Positions 47,060-55,937 of a DNA stretch of 64,000 bases are shown here, piece by piece. The first letter of the stretch is position 1; each line of letters starts with the position of its first letter. The DNA comes from GWB2-37-7 sp942492835. Lineage in GTDB: Bacteria > Bacillota > Clostridia > Lutisporales > Lutisporaceae. Location: NCBI GenBank assembly GCA_942492835.1, contig OW818645.1, positions 1,550,001 through 1,614,000 of the forward strand, in the 5' to 3' direction. The position numbers and the translations under genes are program-made. The notes beneath the pieces were generated by a model. That model saw only the letters and a program-made list of their open reading frames with translations. It did not search any database and was not told the origin of the DNA.

Positions 47060-47974
47060 CTATATATATCTTATTATTGCACCCTCCAGGTTATCATTCT
47101 CACTTACAATAAATCTACTGATATCAAGTCCTTGCAACAAATATAGCAATATATATATTCCTGCCGGTATGACATCAGCTCTTTCTTTTTGTAGTCCTTT
47201 AACTTCATAGCGTTGCTCTATTTTCATATTTTTTAGTATATCAAATATATCCTTTAAATATTCTATATCTATTACAGTATTATGTACCTTTTGCGAATCA
47301 TATATACTAAGACTGTGATAAATTGCAGCAATAGATGTAGCTGTGCCACCTATAGTCAGTACTTTCCCAATTTTTAAAGTTTTTAATCTGCTTATAGGAT
47401 CCTCAAATAGGCTATCTAAATTTTTTCTTAAGCTTTGAATTTCATTTTGTTTTATCGGATTTTCTGTAAAAAAACCTTCTGTCATTCTGACAGTTCCTGC
47501 ATTTATGCTGATAGAATACTTGATGCCAGATAAGTTTCCGTATACAAGCTCAGTACTTCCTCCACCAATATCTATTACAAGTATATCCTCTGTACTCTCA
47601 TTAAATTCACTAAGTACTCCAGTAATTCCAAGCTCAGCTTCAGCTTCTCCACTTATGACATTTATCTCGATACCTGTTCTCAATTTGGCTGCTTCTAAAA
47701 ACACTTCTCGATTTTTTGCGTCTCTCACCGCACTAGTTGCAATTGCTATAATTTTTTCAGCGCCAAAATCTAATGCTTTTTTATTAAAAATATCTAGGGC
47801 GTTTATATTTCGTTCTATGGCTTCGGAAGAAATAACACCTTTAGCAGACAAGTTTTGTCCCATTCTTGTAACAATAAGCTGCTTTTGTTTGTTCTTAATA
47901 GTGACTCCATCATAATCACACAATAACAGTCTCATAGAATTTGTACCAATATCTATAGCAGCAACTTTCATCAT
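47060..47974 (-). CDS. ppx: Ppx/GppA family exopolyphosphatase
   Basis: 304 residues from the ATG at 47974, 5 bases after GGAGG; the longer frame (47986) starts inside that Shine-Dalgarno. It hydrolyses polyphosphate or pppGpp. The actin-like fold shows VAAIDIGTNSMRLLL at the N-terminus, AIATSAVRDAKN near 88, ILVIDIGGGSTELVYG near 135 and GGTATSIAAI near 212. The short (about 300-residue) form lacks the C-terminal HD-like domain of E. coli Ppx, as is common in Firmicutes. A terminator lies just upstream, so it needs its own start or read-through. Confidence 0.9.
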   Translation of the reverse strand: MMKVAAIDIGTNSMRLLLCDYDGVTIKNKQKQLIVTRMGQNLSAKGVISSEAIERNINALDIFNKKALDFGAEKIIAIATSAVRDAKNREVFLEAAKLRTGIEINVISGEAEAELGITGVLSEFNESTEDILVIDIGGGSTELVYGNLSGIKYSISINAGTVRMTEGFFTENPIKQNEIQSLRKNLDSLFEDPISRLKTLKIGKVLTIGGTATSIAAIYHSLSIYDSQKVHNTVIDIEYLKDIFDILKNMKIEQRYEVKGLQKERADVIPAGIYILLYLLQGLDISRFIVSENDNLEGAIIRYI

Positions 47975-47988
47975 AATATCCTCCATAC

Positions 47989-48021
47989 AAAAAACAATAC
48001 TGTCAATTAAGTGACAGTATT
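47989..48021 (-). terminator. Terminator of the yab operon, directly before ppx
   Basis: AATACTGTCA and TGACAGTATT (47996-48005 and 48012-48021) form a 10-bp stem, followed on the minus strand by GTTTTTTG. It lies only about 10 bases before the ppx Shine-Dalgarno. Confidence 0.85.
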
Positions 48022-48056
48022 ATTATTTTCTATTATAACTTTTTAAACCTCAAATC

Positions 48057-48482
48057 TTAAAACTTTGGTGATCCATCACCTTTTCTATATCCGCCGCTTC
48101 TCTTAGAGTCAGTGCTCTTCTTAAGCTGCTGTAGCTTTTCATCACTGTCCTTTAAAAATTTTGATATTCTATCTTCAAAGGAGTCTCCTTGATTCTTTCT
48201 GAATTCATTATTCCAATCTACCTCAACAGGTTTAATGATTTTTTTGCGTTCTTGAGCCTGCTTAATTGATAGATTGATCTTACCATCTTTTTCTACTGAT
48301 AAAACTTTTACCTTTACTATGTCCTTCTCTTTGATATAGTTCTTAATATCCTTTACATAAGTATCGGCAATCTCAGAAATATGAACCAGACCAGTTTTCC
48401 CCTCAGGTAGTTGTATAAAGGCACCAAAGCTCGTTATACTTGCAACTGTACCTTCCACTACCTTACCTTCCTCTATAGGCAT
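48057..48482 (-). CDS. yabR: S1 RNA-binding domain protein (YabR-like)
   Basis: 141 residues. A single S1 domain fills about 4-75: GKVVEGTVASITSFGAFIQL then GKTGLVHISEIADTYVKDI and VKVLSVEKDGKINLSIKQA. The basic, low-complexity tail after residue 90 (KIIKPVEV, KKSTDSKRSGGYRKGDGSPK) probably adds nonspecific RNA or ribosome contact. The position after divIC matches B. subtilis yabR. Last gene of the yab operon before its terminator. Confidence 0.9.
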   Translation of the reverse strand: MPIEEGKVVEGTVASITSFGAFIQLPEGKTGLVHISEIADTYVKDIKNYIKEKDIVKVKVLSVEKDGKINLSIKQAQERKKIIKPVEVDWNNEFRKNQGDSFEDRISKFLKDSDEKLQQLKKSTDSKRSGGYRKGDGSPKF

Positions 48483-48565
48483 ACTAAAAAAACTCCTCCC
48501 TTAATTTACAATAAAACTAACAGTGATATAATATATCAAATTATACTAACCTGTCAATATAATAT

Positions 48566-48871
48566 CTAATTATCTTTACCTGGTAATTTCTCCTCAACCT
48601 CTGATTGATTTATATAAATCAATTCTCCCTGTTTTACCAAGCCTAACTGTTCCCTAGCCATTTTCTCCTTGTATGCATCTGTATCAGCATTTTCTATCTC
48701 TTTTGATAGCTTTGTATTTTCAAGCTTAATGCTCTCTACTTTTTGTGTTTTTTCTTTTTGAACATTAGTAAGCTTACCTATAGTAACTTCTTGGTTTATA
48801 AGTGTAATTCCCGCATATAAAATAAAAGTAGTAATTAATAATCTTTTAAAATTAAATTTCGCAGCCTTCAT
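48566..48871 (-). CDS. divIC: DivIC/FtsB-type septum protein
   Basis: 101 residues from the ATG at 48871 (GGAAGTG upstream); the longer frame (48898) has no ribosome site. It has a short cytoplasmic end, one membrane helix (about 10-28, LLITTFILYAGITLINQ) and an external coiled coil (about 30-70) ending in the family's MAREQLGLVKQGELIY segment. It stabilises the division complex with FtsL and DivIB. Flanked by yabQ and the S1 gene, as in Bacillus. Confidence 0.88.
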   Translation of the reverse strand: MKAAKFNFKRLLITTFILYAGITLINQEVTIGKLTNVQKEKTQKVESIKLENTKLSKEIENADTDAYKEKMAREQLGLVKQGELIYINQSEVEEKLPGKDN

Positions 48872-49020
48872 AAAATCACTTCCGTATATAAATTTCATAC
48901 TTTGTATTTCTACTGTCTTATTATATGCACAATTAACCTACATTGTTATTAAATTGTTAAAAAAATTTTTATATAAAAACAATGTTTTTTTATAAGTTCG
49001 ACATTTCCCTATAAATTCCT

Positions 49021-49539
49021 TTATTGTTTCTTATAATTTTTCTTGATTACAAGCTTATAATATTTCTTACTGTCATCTACCAAAATTTTTGGTAGTTTTT
49101 TAAACTTCGATATTCTCACCTTTCTTTGATTTAAGAACTTCCAACTCCTTGATAGTGGATACCAAAGCAAGTTAAAAAGAAACTTAAATGGCAATATAAG
49201 TATATTGTTTGTAGTCTTAAAGAAAAACACTATGTTTCTTTTAATAAACAAAAATACTGCTAAAGCGATCCTGCTTAGTATTTTATCATATAAAAAGAGA
49301 CCAACGATAAAACCAATAAATACATAAGCTCTTATATCTCCATAGTTGCTTGAGAATACTGCCCATAATACCACAAGCATTGCAGAAGCCAGAAACATTA
49401 TGTCCCATATAGAGGTTATGAACTTATCTCCCCTCCTGGAGCCTTTAAGGACTCTGTAAATATCATATAATATCCCTATGATTATACCACCGTATACTGT
49501 AAACATAAATACAAAGCTTTGAAATTCTACAGTTTCCAT
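49021..49539 (-). CDS. yabQ: Spore cortex protein YabQ
   Basis: 172 residues. Several membrane helices fill the first 120 residues (FVFMFTVYGGIIIGILYDIY, DIMFLASAMLVVLWAVFSS, AYVFIGFIVGLFLYDKILS), followed by a basic C-terminal tail (RKVRISKFKK). The GILYDIYRVLKG block is characteristic of YabQ. In B. subtilis it is made in the mother cell and needed for cortex formation. RBS AAGGGGGTG precedes ATG. Confidence 0.88.
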   Translation of the reverse strand: METVEFQSFVFMFTVYGGIIIGILYDIYRVLKGSRRGDKFITSIWDIMFLASAMLVVLWAVFSSNYGDIRAYVFIGFIVGLFLYDKILSRIALAVFLFIKRNIVFFFKTTNNILILPFKFLFNLLWYPLSRSWKFLNQRKVRISKFKKLPKILVDDSKKYYKLVIKKNYKKQ

Positions 49540-49627
49540 AAATGCACCCCCTTATTTCAATATATTATGTATGACTTAAAGTATTATTCATCAATAGGAA
49601 TGTTGTGAAAAATATTTATCATAATGT

Positions 49628-49651
49628 AAAATGTTTAGTGCAAAACATATA
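49628..49651. repeat. Dispersed intergenic motif, copy c
   Basis: AAATGTTTAGTGCAAAACAT then ATAG, in the 256-base gap between yabQ and yabP. Other than this copy the gap is AT-rich with no gene or clear terminator. It is nearly identical to copies at 2173-2191, 25761-25785 and 50462-50484. Confidence 0.5.
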
Positions 49652-49795
49652 GATATTATTAAAGCAATTTGTATATTATTTACTCAGCATTATCGCCTTT
49701 AACAAAATACCAAATTGCTTTCTACTTAAGGATTTTTTGTACTTTTATTATATATCTAAGACCCATCAGGAAGGCTCATATAACAACCATATATA

Positions 49796-50083
49796 TTATT
49801 TAAATATGTTGCTAAGGAAGCCTCCACTTTTCTTCGAAGTACTTTTGTCAGTGTAATTGCAGGTTTGTATATAGCCTTCTATATTTAAGCTTCCTTCGTC
49901 AACATTCAATTTGTTTATATGTAGATTTGTACCTTTTAGAATTAGTCCTCCCAGCTCTGTATTTAACGCTATTGTATTTTCGTCAAAGCTTATTACTTCT
50001 AGTACTCCTGTAATGTTAAGCTTTTCTCTAGATTCTATAAATATATTGTGAGGTTTTGTCTTACTTAGTCTTTTTTCTTCCAT
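49796..50083 (-). CDS. yabP: Sporulation protein YabP
   Basis: 95 residues. A compact beta-rich YabP/YqfC fold: NIFIESREKLNITGVLEVIS then FDENTIALNTELGGLILKG and LHINKLNVDEGSLNIEGYI. These proteins are sigma-E-controlled spore-coat or cortex factors in Bacillus. RBS AGGGGG precedes ATG. It lies upstream of yabQ as in B. subtilis, though here the two are 256 bases apart with a dispersed motif between them. Confidence 0.9.
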   Translation of the reverse strand: MEEKRLSKTKPHNIFIESREKLNITGVLEVISFDENTIALNTELGGLILKGTNLHINKLNVDEGSLNIEGYIQTCNYTDKSTSKKSGGFLSNIFK

Positions 50084-50175
50084 AAAAAAACCCCCTGCTA
50101 TATAATATTCAAGCCATTTCAGCGGTCTTATAAGCTGATTGTCTATAACTATATATATGCAGTGGGTTTTTGATA

Positions 50176-50418
50176 TTATTCAATTATTCTATACATTTCT
50201 TTTGCCTCTTCCTTACTAGGTTTGTCTGCAACATTAAGGACTTCGGCCTTTACGGATTTCTCGCCAAACACAATTTCTATTATATCACCGAGCTTTATTG
50301 TTGTACTAGGCTTTGCCTGCTTACCGTTTATATATACCTTTTCACCCTCGCAGGCATCCTTTGCTACTGTTCTTCTTTTTATCAGTCTCGAGTTTTTTAA
50401 GAATTTGTCCAATCTCAT
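50176..50418 (-). CDS. rqcP: S4-domain RNA-binding protein RqcP (YabO/Hsp15-like)
   Basis: 80 residues from the ATG at 50418 (GGAAGTG 5 bases upstream); a TTG five codons earlier is the long start. The S4 domain begins MRLDKFLKNSRLIKRRTVAK and continues VYINGKQAKPSTTIKLGDII. In Bacillus RqcP works with RqcH to add alanine tails to stalled peptides on 50S subunits. The position between hup and yabP matches yabO. Confidence 0.9.
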   Translation of the reverse strand: MRLDKFLKNSRLIKRRTVAKDACEGEKVYINGKQAKPSTTIKLGDIIEIVFGEKSVKAEVLNVADKPSKEEAKEMYRIIE

Positions 50419-50461
50419 AGCATCACTTCCCAATTATATATTATATAATTTTATTTATATG

Positions 50462-50484
50462 AAATGTTTAATGCAAAACATATG
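50462..50484. repeat. Dispersed intergenic motif, copy d
   Basis: AAATGTTTAATGCAAAACAT then ATG, between hup and rqcP, just beyond the hup terminator. It differs from copy c at one core position. Confidence 0.5.
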
Positions 50485-50496
50485 TATTAAAGAGAA

Positions 50497-50521
50497 AAAA
50501 TCAGGCTATTTACCTGATTTT
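50497..50521 (-). terminator. Terminator of hup
   Basis: AAAATCAGG and CCTGATTTT (50497-50505 and 50513-50521), a 9-bp stem followed by TTTCTCTTT on the minus strand, 16 bases past hup. Confidence 0.85.
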
Positions 50522-50536
50522 GCTCTTAAATATGTA

Positions 50537-50815
50537 CTATTTTTTGTTTACTAAATCCTTTAAGTCTTTACCAGCTTTGAAGATTGGAGCTTTTGATGCA
50601 GGAATTTGTATTTCTTCTCTAGTTCTTGGGTTTCTTCCTACTCTAGCTGCTCTTTCCTTAACTTCAAATGTTCCAAATCCAACTAATTGAACTTTTTCAC
50701 CCTTAGCTAAAGCTTCTTGAACGCTTTCCATAAATGATTTTAAAGCTTTCTCAGTATCCTTCTTTGTTAGTTCACTCTTTTCTGCCATGCTTGAAATTAA
50801 TTCTGCTTTATTCAT
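50537..50815 (-). CDS. hup: DNA-binding protein HU
   Basis: 92 residues, typical HU. The helical base begins MNKAELISSMAEKSELTKKD and the DNA-binding arm is GFGTFEVKERAARVGRNPRT then REEIQIPASKAPIFKAGK. It compacts and bends DNA non-specifically. RBS GGAGGGAAT precedes ATG. It has its own terminator, so it is probably expressed at high level apart from its neighbours, as hup genes are. Confidence 0.95.
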   Translation of the reverse strand: MNKAELISSMAEKSELTKKDTEKALKSFMESVQEALAKGEKVQLVGFGTFEVKERAARVGRNPRTREEIQIPASKAPIFKAGKDLKDLVNKK

Positions 50816-50906
50816 TTTTTATATTCCCTCCATTTTTTATAATGAATTCATTATAGTCTATTCTCTCTAATTGCCAAAACTCCTTCTTTTCAAGCTCATA
50901 TTTTGT

Positions 50907-52376
50907 TTATTTTTGTAATAATTTTATATCTTTTGCTTGATTCCAGAGTTTATCCATCTCCTGTAAAGTCATTCTATCAATTTTGTTACCATTTTGCAAG
51001 GCTGTTTCTTCAATATACCTGAATCTATTGATAAATTTCTCTATAGTTGTTTTTAGTGCTAACTCTGGTTGAATCTTTAAAAAGCGTGCAACATTTACTA
51101 CCGAAAACAATAAATCTCCAATTTCTTCTTCTATTATGCTCTTATTTCCTGTATTATATACCTCTTTAACTTCTTGTAGTTCTTCATCTATCTTTGCAAT
51201 TGCGTCCTTCACGTCATCCCAATCAAAACCAACCAAGGCAGCCTTTTCCTGTATCTTATAGCTCCTCATGAGATTTGGTAGAGTTTCTGGTATATCCGTA
51301 AGAGTTTGGGTATATGTAGTTATGCCTTTAAGCTTTCGTTTTGAAGCCTCCCAACTTTTCAGTGCTCCACTCTCTGTAGTAGCTATTACGTCCCCAAAAA
51401 CATGAGGATGCCTCTCAACAAGTTTTTTTACTATTCCTGTTATTACATCATGTATATCAAACTCTCCTGCTTCATTGGCTATCTGTGCGTGAAATACGAC
51501 CTGAAGCAGCAAGTCTCCAAGTTCCTCCATCAGAAGATCTATATCATCCTTTTCGATAGCATCAAGCACTTCATAGGTCTCCTCTAGGAGATATGTTTTT
51601 AGACTTTCTCTGGTTTGCTCTCTATCCCACGGACAGCCGCCTTCTCCTCTAAGTCTCACCATTAATTCAACAAGCTCATTCATTGTCTTAAATCTTGCTC
51701 CATCAGTAACAGGTGGTATGTAAACACTGGTTAGGTAGTCTACCCAGTCGATTCTATCCAGCTCATAGAGAGGATGCCTTTCTATTCTTTCTAAATCCTT
51801 AACTCCGGCAGCTTTTATAATGCAAATCTCTGTATCATCCTTATAAAGTTCCATTAGCTTGAGCTTTATTTCAGAAGCTATAAACTTGCTATATACCTGA
51901 GTTATTATATTTCCACAATTAAAATCAGGCTTTTGAATGTCTAAGCTAAGTCCATCTATAATTTTAAGTCCATAAGCAGGATCAATTCTTAAAGCTGTAA
52001 GTATTGAGTCAATAAAACTTACAGCAGGTACAATATCAACTTCAAAGCCTTCCTTTGCCATCTCAAGAATTAATTCCACGCTCTTTTCTGCAACCAACGG
52101 GTGTCCTGGCACAGCATATACAAGAGTTTTTCCATCAATACAGCTTTCTAAAACTCTCTCGCAAATCTTTTTGTATGTGTCCTCAAAGGTTTGCTGTGTA
52201 TCATATACATCATCACAGTTAGTAAAGCTAATGCCCAAGGATTGAATATAATCTACAGTAGGATGCTTCTCTGTTCTCATGATGAGTACATCGGCGGATT
52301 TAAGCTGTTCTAGGGCGGATAAGGTCAATTGCTTATAATCACCAGAACCTAAGCCAATGATAATTATCTTTTTCAT
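50907..52376 (-). CDS. mazG: YabN: tetrapyrrole-methylase-like domain fused to MazG
   Basis: 489 residues from the ATG at 52376 (AAGGAG 9 bases upstream); the ATG two codons earlier is too close. Residues 1-220 are a tetrapyrrole-methylase-like domain (IIIIGLGSGDYKQLTLSALE, VYAVPGHPLVAE). Residues about 225-489 are a tandem MazG nucleotide pyrophosphohydrolase: GGCPWDREQTRESLKTYLLE near 250 and EELGDLLLQVVFHAQIA near 287, then a second EEEIGDLLFSVVNVARFL. The fusion is normal in Bacillus and Clostridia. It probably removes non-canonical NTPs; the methylase part has no known substrate. Confidence 0.92.
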   Translation of the reverse strand: MKKIIIIGLGSGDYKQLTLSALEQLKSADVLIMRTEKHPTVDYIQSLGISFTNCDDVYDTQQTFEDTYKKICERVLESCIDGKTLVYAVPGHPLVAEKSVELILEMAKEGFEVDIVPAVSFIDSILTALRIDPAYGLKIIDGLSLDIQKPDFNCGNIITQVYSKFIASEIKLKLMELYKDDTEICIIKAAGVKDLERIERHPLYELDRIDWVDYLTSVYIPPVTDGARFKTMNELVELMVRLRGEGGCPWDREQTRESLKTYLLEETYEVLDAIEKDDIDLLMEELGDLLLQVVFHAQIANEAGEFDIHDVITGIVKKLVERHPHVFGDVIATTESGALKSWEASKRKLKGITTYTQTLTDIPETLPNLMRSYKIQEKAALVGFDWDDVKDAIAKIDEELQEVKEVYNTGNKSIIEEEIGDLLFSVVNVARFLKIQPELALKTTIEKFINRFRYIEETALQNGNKIDRMTLQEMDKLWNQAKDIKLLQK

Positions 52377-52415
52377 TTGCATCTCTCCTTGTATTATGAA
52401 GGGTATATATTATAT

Positions 52416-54020
52416 TTATTTTAGTAGACCTCTTTTCTTTAAGGTTGATGACAATTTGTTACCTCCAGGTGCCATTTTCAGCTCCTCTATAGTTATTCCC
52501 TTTATAAGTAATAGTGACGCACCATAAACCAATATAGAAAACAGAATACTTATCATAGTGGCTATAGTATTACTTCCCATCGCCGTTAATATTACTTTAT
52601 AACTATTGTATGTTACAAACGCCATTATTCCTGTAGCAATAATTGGTTTAATTAGGGTTCTTACATAATCAAGATGTTGTTTTTGGTATTTAATAATTGC
52701 TATTAAATTAAGCACACAAGGCACTGCATAGCCAAACACAGTTCCTAAGGCTGCTCCTCTAATATTAATAGAGGGTATGGAGGTCAAGGTATAGCTGACA
52801 ATGATCTTTACTGCAGCACCAACTAATAAATTCACAACAGGTACTCTTTCTTTGCCCATACCCTGTAAAATTCCAGTTAGGGTCTGAACCAAGGTTAAGA
52901 AGATTGCTGCAGGTGCTAAATACCTTAATGCTATACCGGCTACTATGTATTCTTTAGGACTTACCATCATCATTATAGGATTAGCTAGTACAAAAAGTCC
53001 CATGGCAGCAGGCAATCCAACTAATAAACTCAATCTTATGCCTAGCTCTGATTTCTTTTTTGCAGAATCAAAGTCATGTCTAGTAATAGACTCGGCAATT
53101 GCCGGAACTAAGCTTGCACCTAGAGATATCGTTATAATTTGAGGGAAATTTATAAAGGACAATGCCAAAGCTTTTAGCTGCCCATACATTTCCACGGCAG
53201 TTTTATATTCAAAACCAGCTGCCTGAAGTCTATCAAACACAATTAGCGAGTCTAGTAGACCCATAACTGGCATTATGCTTCCCCCTATTGTTATAGGTAT
53301 TGCAAACATCAGTATACGCTTTAGTATTTTAGCAGATGATTCCATCTTCCTTTTTGGCAAATTGTTAATGCCACTATATATTGCAGGTCTGTATTTTCTA
53401 TACATATAAAATAAAGCTATTACACTAAGTAAGCCACCTATTGAGGTTCCAAAGGAAGCCCCTCCAGCAGACAATTGAGGTCCTTTAGGTAGAAGCATTA
53501 TAGCTAATATATAGCCGAAAAGAACTCTTCCGAACTGTTCTATAACTTGAGATGCTGCACTAGGAATCATATTTTGCATTCCTTGAAAATAACCTCTCAT
53601 TGCAGCGCTAATAGAAACCAAGAAAATCGCTGGTGCTATAGCTGCAACTGCAAAATAGGAACCTGGATTTTTAAACATACTGACTAGAAAATTTGAGCTA
53701 AAGAATAAAAATAAGGATACAACCAGTCCTAAAATAGTAGCTAATGAAAAAGCTACCTTAAAGGTTTTATGAGCTTCATCCTGTCTCCCTAACTCTATCT
53801 TTTCTGATACTAGTTTAGATATTGCTATTGGCAATGCATAGGTTGATATGGTTAATGCCCATACATACCAGTCATAAGAAGCCTGATAATATCCTATGGC
53901 TTCTGATCCAATAATATAGTTTAAAGGCAACTTATATATAGCGCCTAATACTTTTGTTATAAGTCCTGCAATAGCCAATATAGCAGCACCCTTAATAAAA
54001 GATTGTTTCTTGATTTCCAT
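52416..54020 (-). CDS. spoVB: SpoVB/MurJ-type polysaccharide flippase (YabM-like)
   Basis: 534 residues with about 14 membrane segments; a MOP/MVF-superfamily exporter. Opening KGAAILAIAGLITKVLGAIY and the internal YRKYRPAIYSGINN, SMGKERVPVVNLLVGAAVKI-type blocks are typical of the SpoVB-YabM branch. It flips lipid-linked peptidoglycan or cortex precursors. The position between spoVT and mazG corresponds to B. subtilis yabM rather than true spoVB; I use the family name. RBS GGGAGG precedes ATG. Confidence 0.85.
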   Translation of the reverse strand: MEIKKQSFIKGAAILAIAGLITKVLGAIYKLPLNYIIGSEAIGYYQASYDWYVWALTISTYALPIAISKLVSEKIELGRQDEAHKTFKVAFSLATILGLVVSLFLFFSSNFLVSMFKNPGSYFAVAAIAPAIFLVSISAAMRGYFQGMQNMIPSAASQVIEQFGRVLFGYILAIMLLPKGPQLSAGGASFGTSIGGLLSVIALFYMYRKYRPAIYSGINNLPKRKMESSAKILKRILMFAIPITIGGSIMPVMGLLDSLIVFDRLQAAGFEYKTAVEMYGQLKALALSFINFPQIITISLGASLVPAIAESITRHDFDSAKKKSELGIRLSLLVGLPAAMGLFVLANPIMMMVSPKEYIVAGIALRYLAPAAIFLTLVQTLTGILQGMGKERVPVVNLLVGAAVKIIVSYTLTSIPSINIRGAALGTVFGYAVPCVLNLIAIIKYQKQHLDYVRTLIKPIIATGIMAFVTYNSYKVILTAMGSNTIATMISILFSILVYGASLLLIKGITIEELKMAPGGNKLSSTLKKRGLLK

Positions 54021-54088
54021 CTTTGACCTCCCTAATAATAAAACTTATCTAAGCCCTATAGGCGTAACTCTAGTGATTGTTAAACATT

Positions 54089-54121
54089 ATATATTTTAGC
54101 ACATCTCAATGCTAAAATATA
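54089..54121. repeat. Inverted repeat upstream of the flippase gene
   Basis: TATATTTTAGCA (54090-54101) and its exact reverse complement (54110-54121), 12 bp, with an 8-base loop, about 70 bases before the start codon. It lacks a T-run and may be an operator or leader hairpin. Confidence 0.45.
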
Positions 54122-54164
54122 CAGTGTATATTCATTATAGAACTGAATACATTATGAGAAATCA

Positions 54165-54196
54165 AAAAACAATAAAAGCAGCAAATGCTGCCTTTA
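54165..54196 (-). terminator. Terminator of spoVT
   Basis: GCAGCA/TGCTGC with flanking A-T pairs, followed on the minus strand by TTTTATTGTTTTTTG, 10 bases past the spoVT stop. Confidence 0.8.
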
Positions 54197-54205
54197 TATG
54201 TAAAA

Positions 54206-54763
54206 CTATTGTTCCATTTGTTTTCCTAAGAATGATGCTGCAGTTTCTGCTAACTTTCTTTCCAGCTCACCCATATGAACATTTTCTTCCTTTGATAGCA
54301 ATAAAACTGCACCTATAGGATCGCCCTGAGAAATTATTGGAGCTATAACACCTGATGTATATTTTGGGGTACCTTCTTCATCTGCAGTAATGTTTATCAT
54401 CTTATTTTCCCCAGTAGCGCTAAGTAATGCAGTTGTCTTATCTTCCATTATCTTCTCAAGTGCAGCACTTACTCTCTTCTCCAGCAACTCCTTTTTGGGA
54501 GCTCCTGCCATCGCTATTATTGTATCTCTATCAGCTATACAAGTAACATGCTCCATTGAGCTATGTAGAGATTCAACATATTCCTTTGAAAACTCACTTA
54601 ACTCACCTATTGGAGAATATTTCTTAAGAATTACTTCCCCTTCTCTATCAGTGAATATTTCAAGAGGGTCTCCTTCTCGTATGCGTAGCGTTCTTCTTAT
54701 TTCTTTTGGTATTACAACTCTTCCTAGATCGTCAATTCTTCTAACTATTCCTGTTGCTTTCAC
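54206..54763 (-). CDS. spoVT: Stage V sporulation regulator SpoVT
   Basis: 185 residues. The N-terminal AbrB-type swapped-hairpin domain is MKATGIVRRIDDLGRVVIPK then EIRRTLRIREGDPLEIFTD; the C-terminal two thirds form a GAF-like domain. It tunes sigma-G-dependent genes in the forespore. The start is GTG at 54763, with AGGAGG 8 bases upstream. It is monocistronic, with a terminator on each side. Confidence 0.94.
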   Translation of the reverse strand: MKATGIVRRIDDLGRVVIPKEIRRTLRIREGDPLEIFTDREGEVILKKYSPIGELSEFSKEYVESLHSSMEHVTCIADRDTIIAMAGAPKKELLEKRVSAALEKIMEDKTTALLSATGENKMINITADEEGTPKYTSGVIAPIISQGDPIGAVLLLSKEENVHMGELERKLAETAASFLGKQMEQ

Positions 54764-54852
54764 CTACATATCCTCCTTTGTAATAATTTACATAATCTCC
54801 TTTGTAATGTTATTATTTTACCAACTTAATAATTTTATACACAATTTTGTAA

Positions 54853-54886
54853 AAAAGATGCTGTATCTTGCGTTACAGCATCTTTT
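54853..54886 (-). terminator. Terminator of the prsA-like gene
   Basis: AAAAGATGCTGTA and TACAGCATCTTTT (54853-54865 and 54874-54886), a perfect 13-bp stem followed by TTACAAAATTG, directly after the stop at 54889. Confidence 0.9.
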
Positions 54887-54888
54887 GA

Positions 54889-55857
54889 TTATAGATTATT
54901 ATAATTTTTCTTTATATCTAATTTAGTTTTCATCTCAGTTAGAAGTTCTTGATATACATTACCCTTCTTTTCATCCAGCATTGATACCTTAAGTTCTTCT
55001 TGTACATCTTCAAGCTTGTCAAACTTCTTGTCTTCAACTTTGATTATATGGTATCCCAATTCCGTCTTAACTAGCTCACTTACTTCACCGACATTTAACT
55101 TAAAGGCTGCTGTTTCAAATTCTTCTACCATCTGACCCTTTCTAAAGTAACCAAGATCTCCCTTATTTTCTTTTGCAGTTGGATCCTTTGAAAACTCTAG
55201 AGCTAATTCATTGATGTTTTCACCCTTTTTTACTCTTTCAAGCACTTTCTTTGCTTCTTCTTCATCCTCTAGAAGAATATGGCTTGCTTTTATACTCTCA
55301 AATTGTCCTTGATTTTCTGTGTAGAATGCTACTACCTCATCATCTGTTACTTTGACATCCACAGTCAGCTTTTCTTGTAATTTTGTAACTAATATATCTT
55401 TTCTAGTAGTATCCTTTAAAGACTCCATGGTCATTTTTTGCGTTGCTAAAAATTCATTGAGTTTCTGTTCTGTATCGAAATTCTGTCTTACCTTGTCTAT
55501 TTCTGCATTGATTTCTTCATCACTTACTGTAATTCCTACCTTTGTTGCTTCTTGCTCTTGAACCTTTATATCAATGAGCATATCTAGAACTTTTTCCTTC
55601 ATAACATCAATATATTTTCTTCCATCTACGTCCTTATCCCATATTTCTGGACCAAATTGAGTTTCATATTGCACCTTGAACATTTCAAACATTTGGTTAA
55701 ATTCTGATTTTTTAATCTGCTCTTTTCCGATCTCAGCAACAATAGAATTTGCATCCGCTTCAGGATTCTTTTGTATTAAGCCGCAACCGCCTAATATAAA
55801 GGATATAGATATTACCAATACTAATAGTAATATCGCTGTTTTTTTAACTTTTTTCAA
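54889..55857 (-). CDS. Lipid-anchored peptidyl-prolyl isomerase (PrsA/SurA-like)
   Basis: 322 residues. A lipoprotein signal with lipobox ILGGCG puts the lipid on C25; a SurA-like N-terminal region (about 45-175, EIGKEQIKKSEFNQMFEMFK) is followed by a parvulin domain at about 190-280 (SIKASHILLEDEEEAKKVLE, FSKDPTAKENKGDLGYFRKG, ELGYHIIKVEDKK). It helps exported proteins fold outside the membrane. The start is TTG at 55857 with GGGGAGAG upstream. It may share the mfd transcript (81 bases downstream). Confidence 0.88.
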   Translation of the reverse strand: MKKVKKTAILLLVLVISISFILGGCGLIQKNPEADANSIVAEIGKEQIKKSEFNQMFEMFKVQYETQFGPEIWDKDVDGRKYIDVMKEKVLDMLIDIKVQEQEATKVGITVSDEEINAEIDKVRQNFDTEQKLNEFLATQKMTMESLKDTTRKDILVTKLQEKLTVDVKVTDDEVVAFYTENQGQFESIKASHILLEDEEEAKKVLERVKKGENINELALEFSKDPTAKENKGDLGYFRKGQMVEEFETAAFKLNVGEVSELVKTELGYHIIKVEDKKFDKLEDVQEELKVSMLDEKKGNVYQELLTEMKTKLDIKKNYNNL

Positions 55858-55937
55858 CTGTTCATCTCTCCCCTGAAATTATTAGGTGAGTTGAAGTTCA
55901 CCCATTGGTAACTTGTGATTAATAATCTAGTATATAA

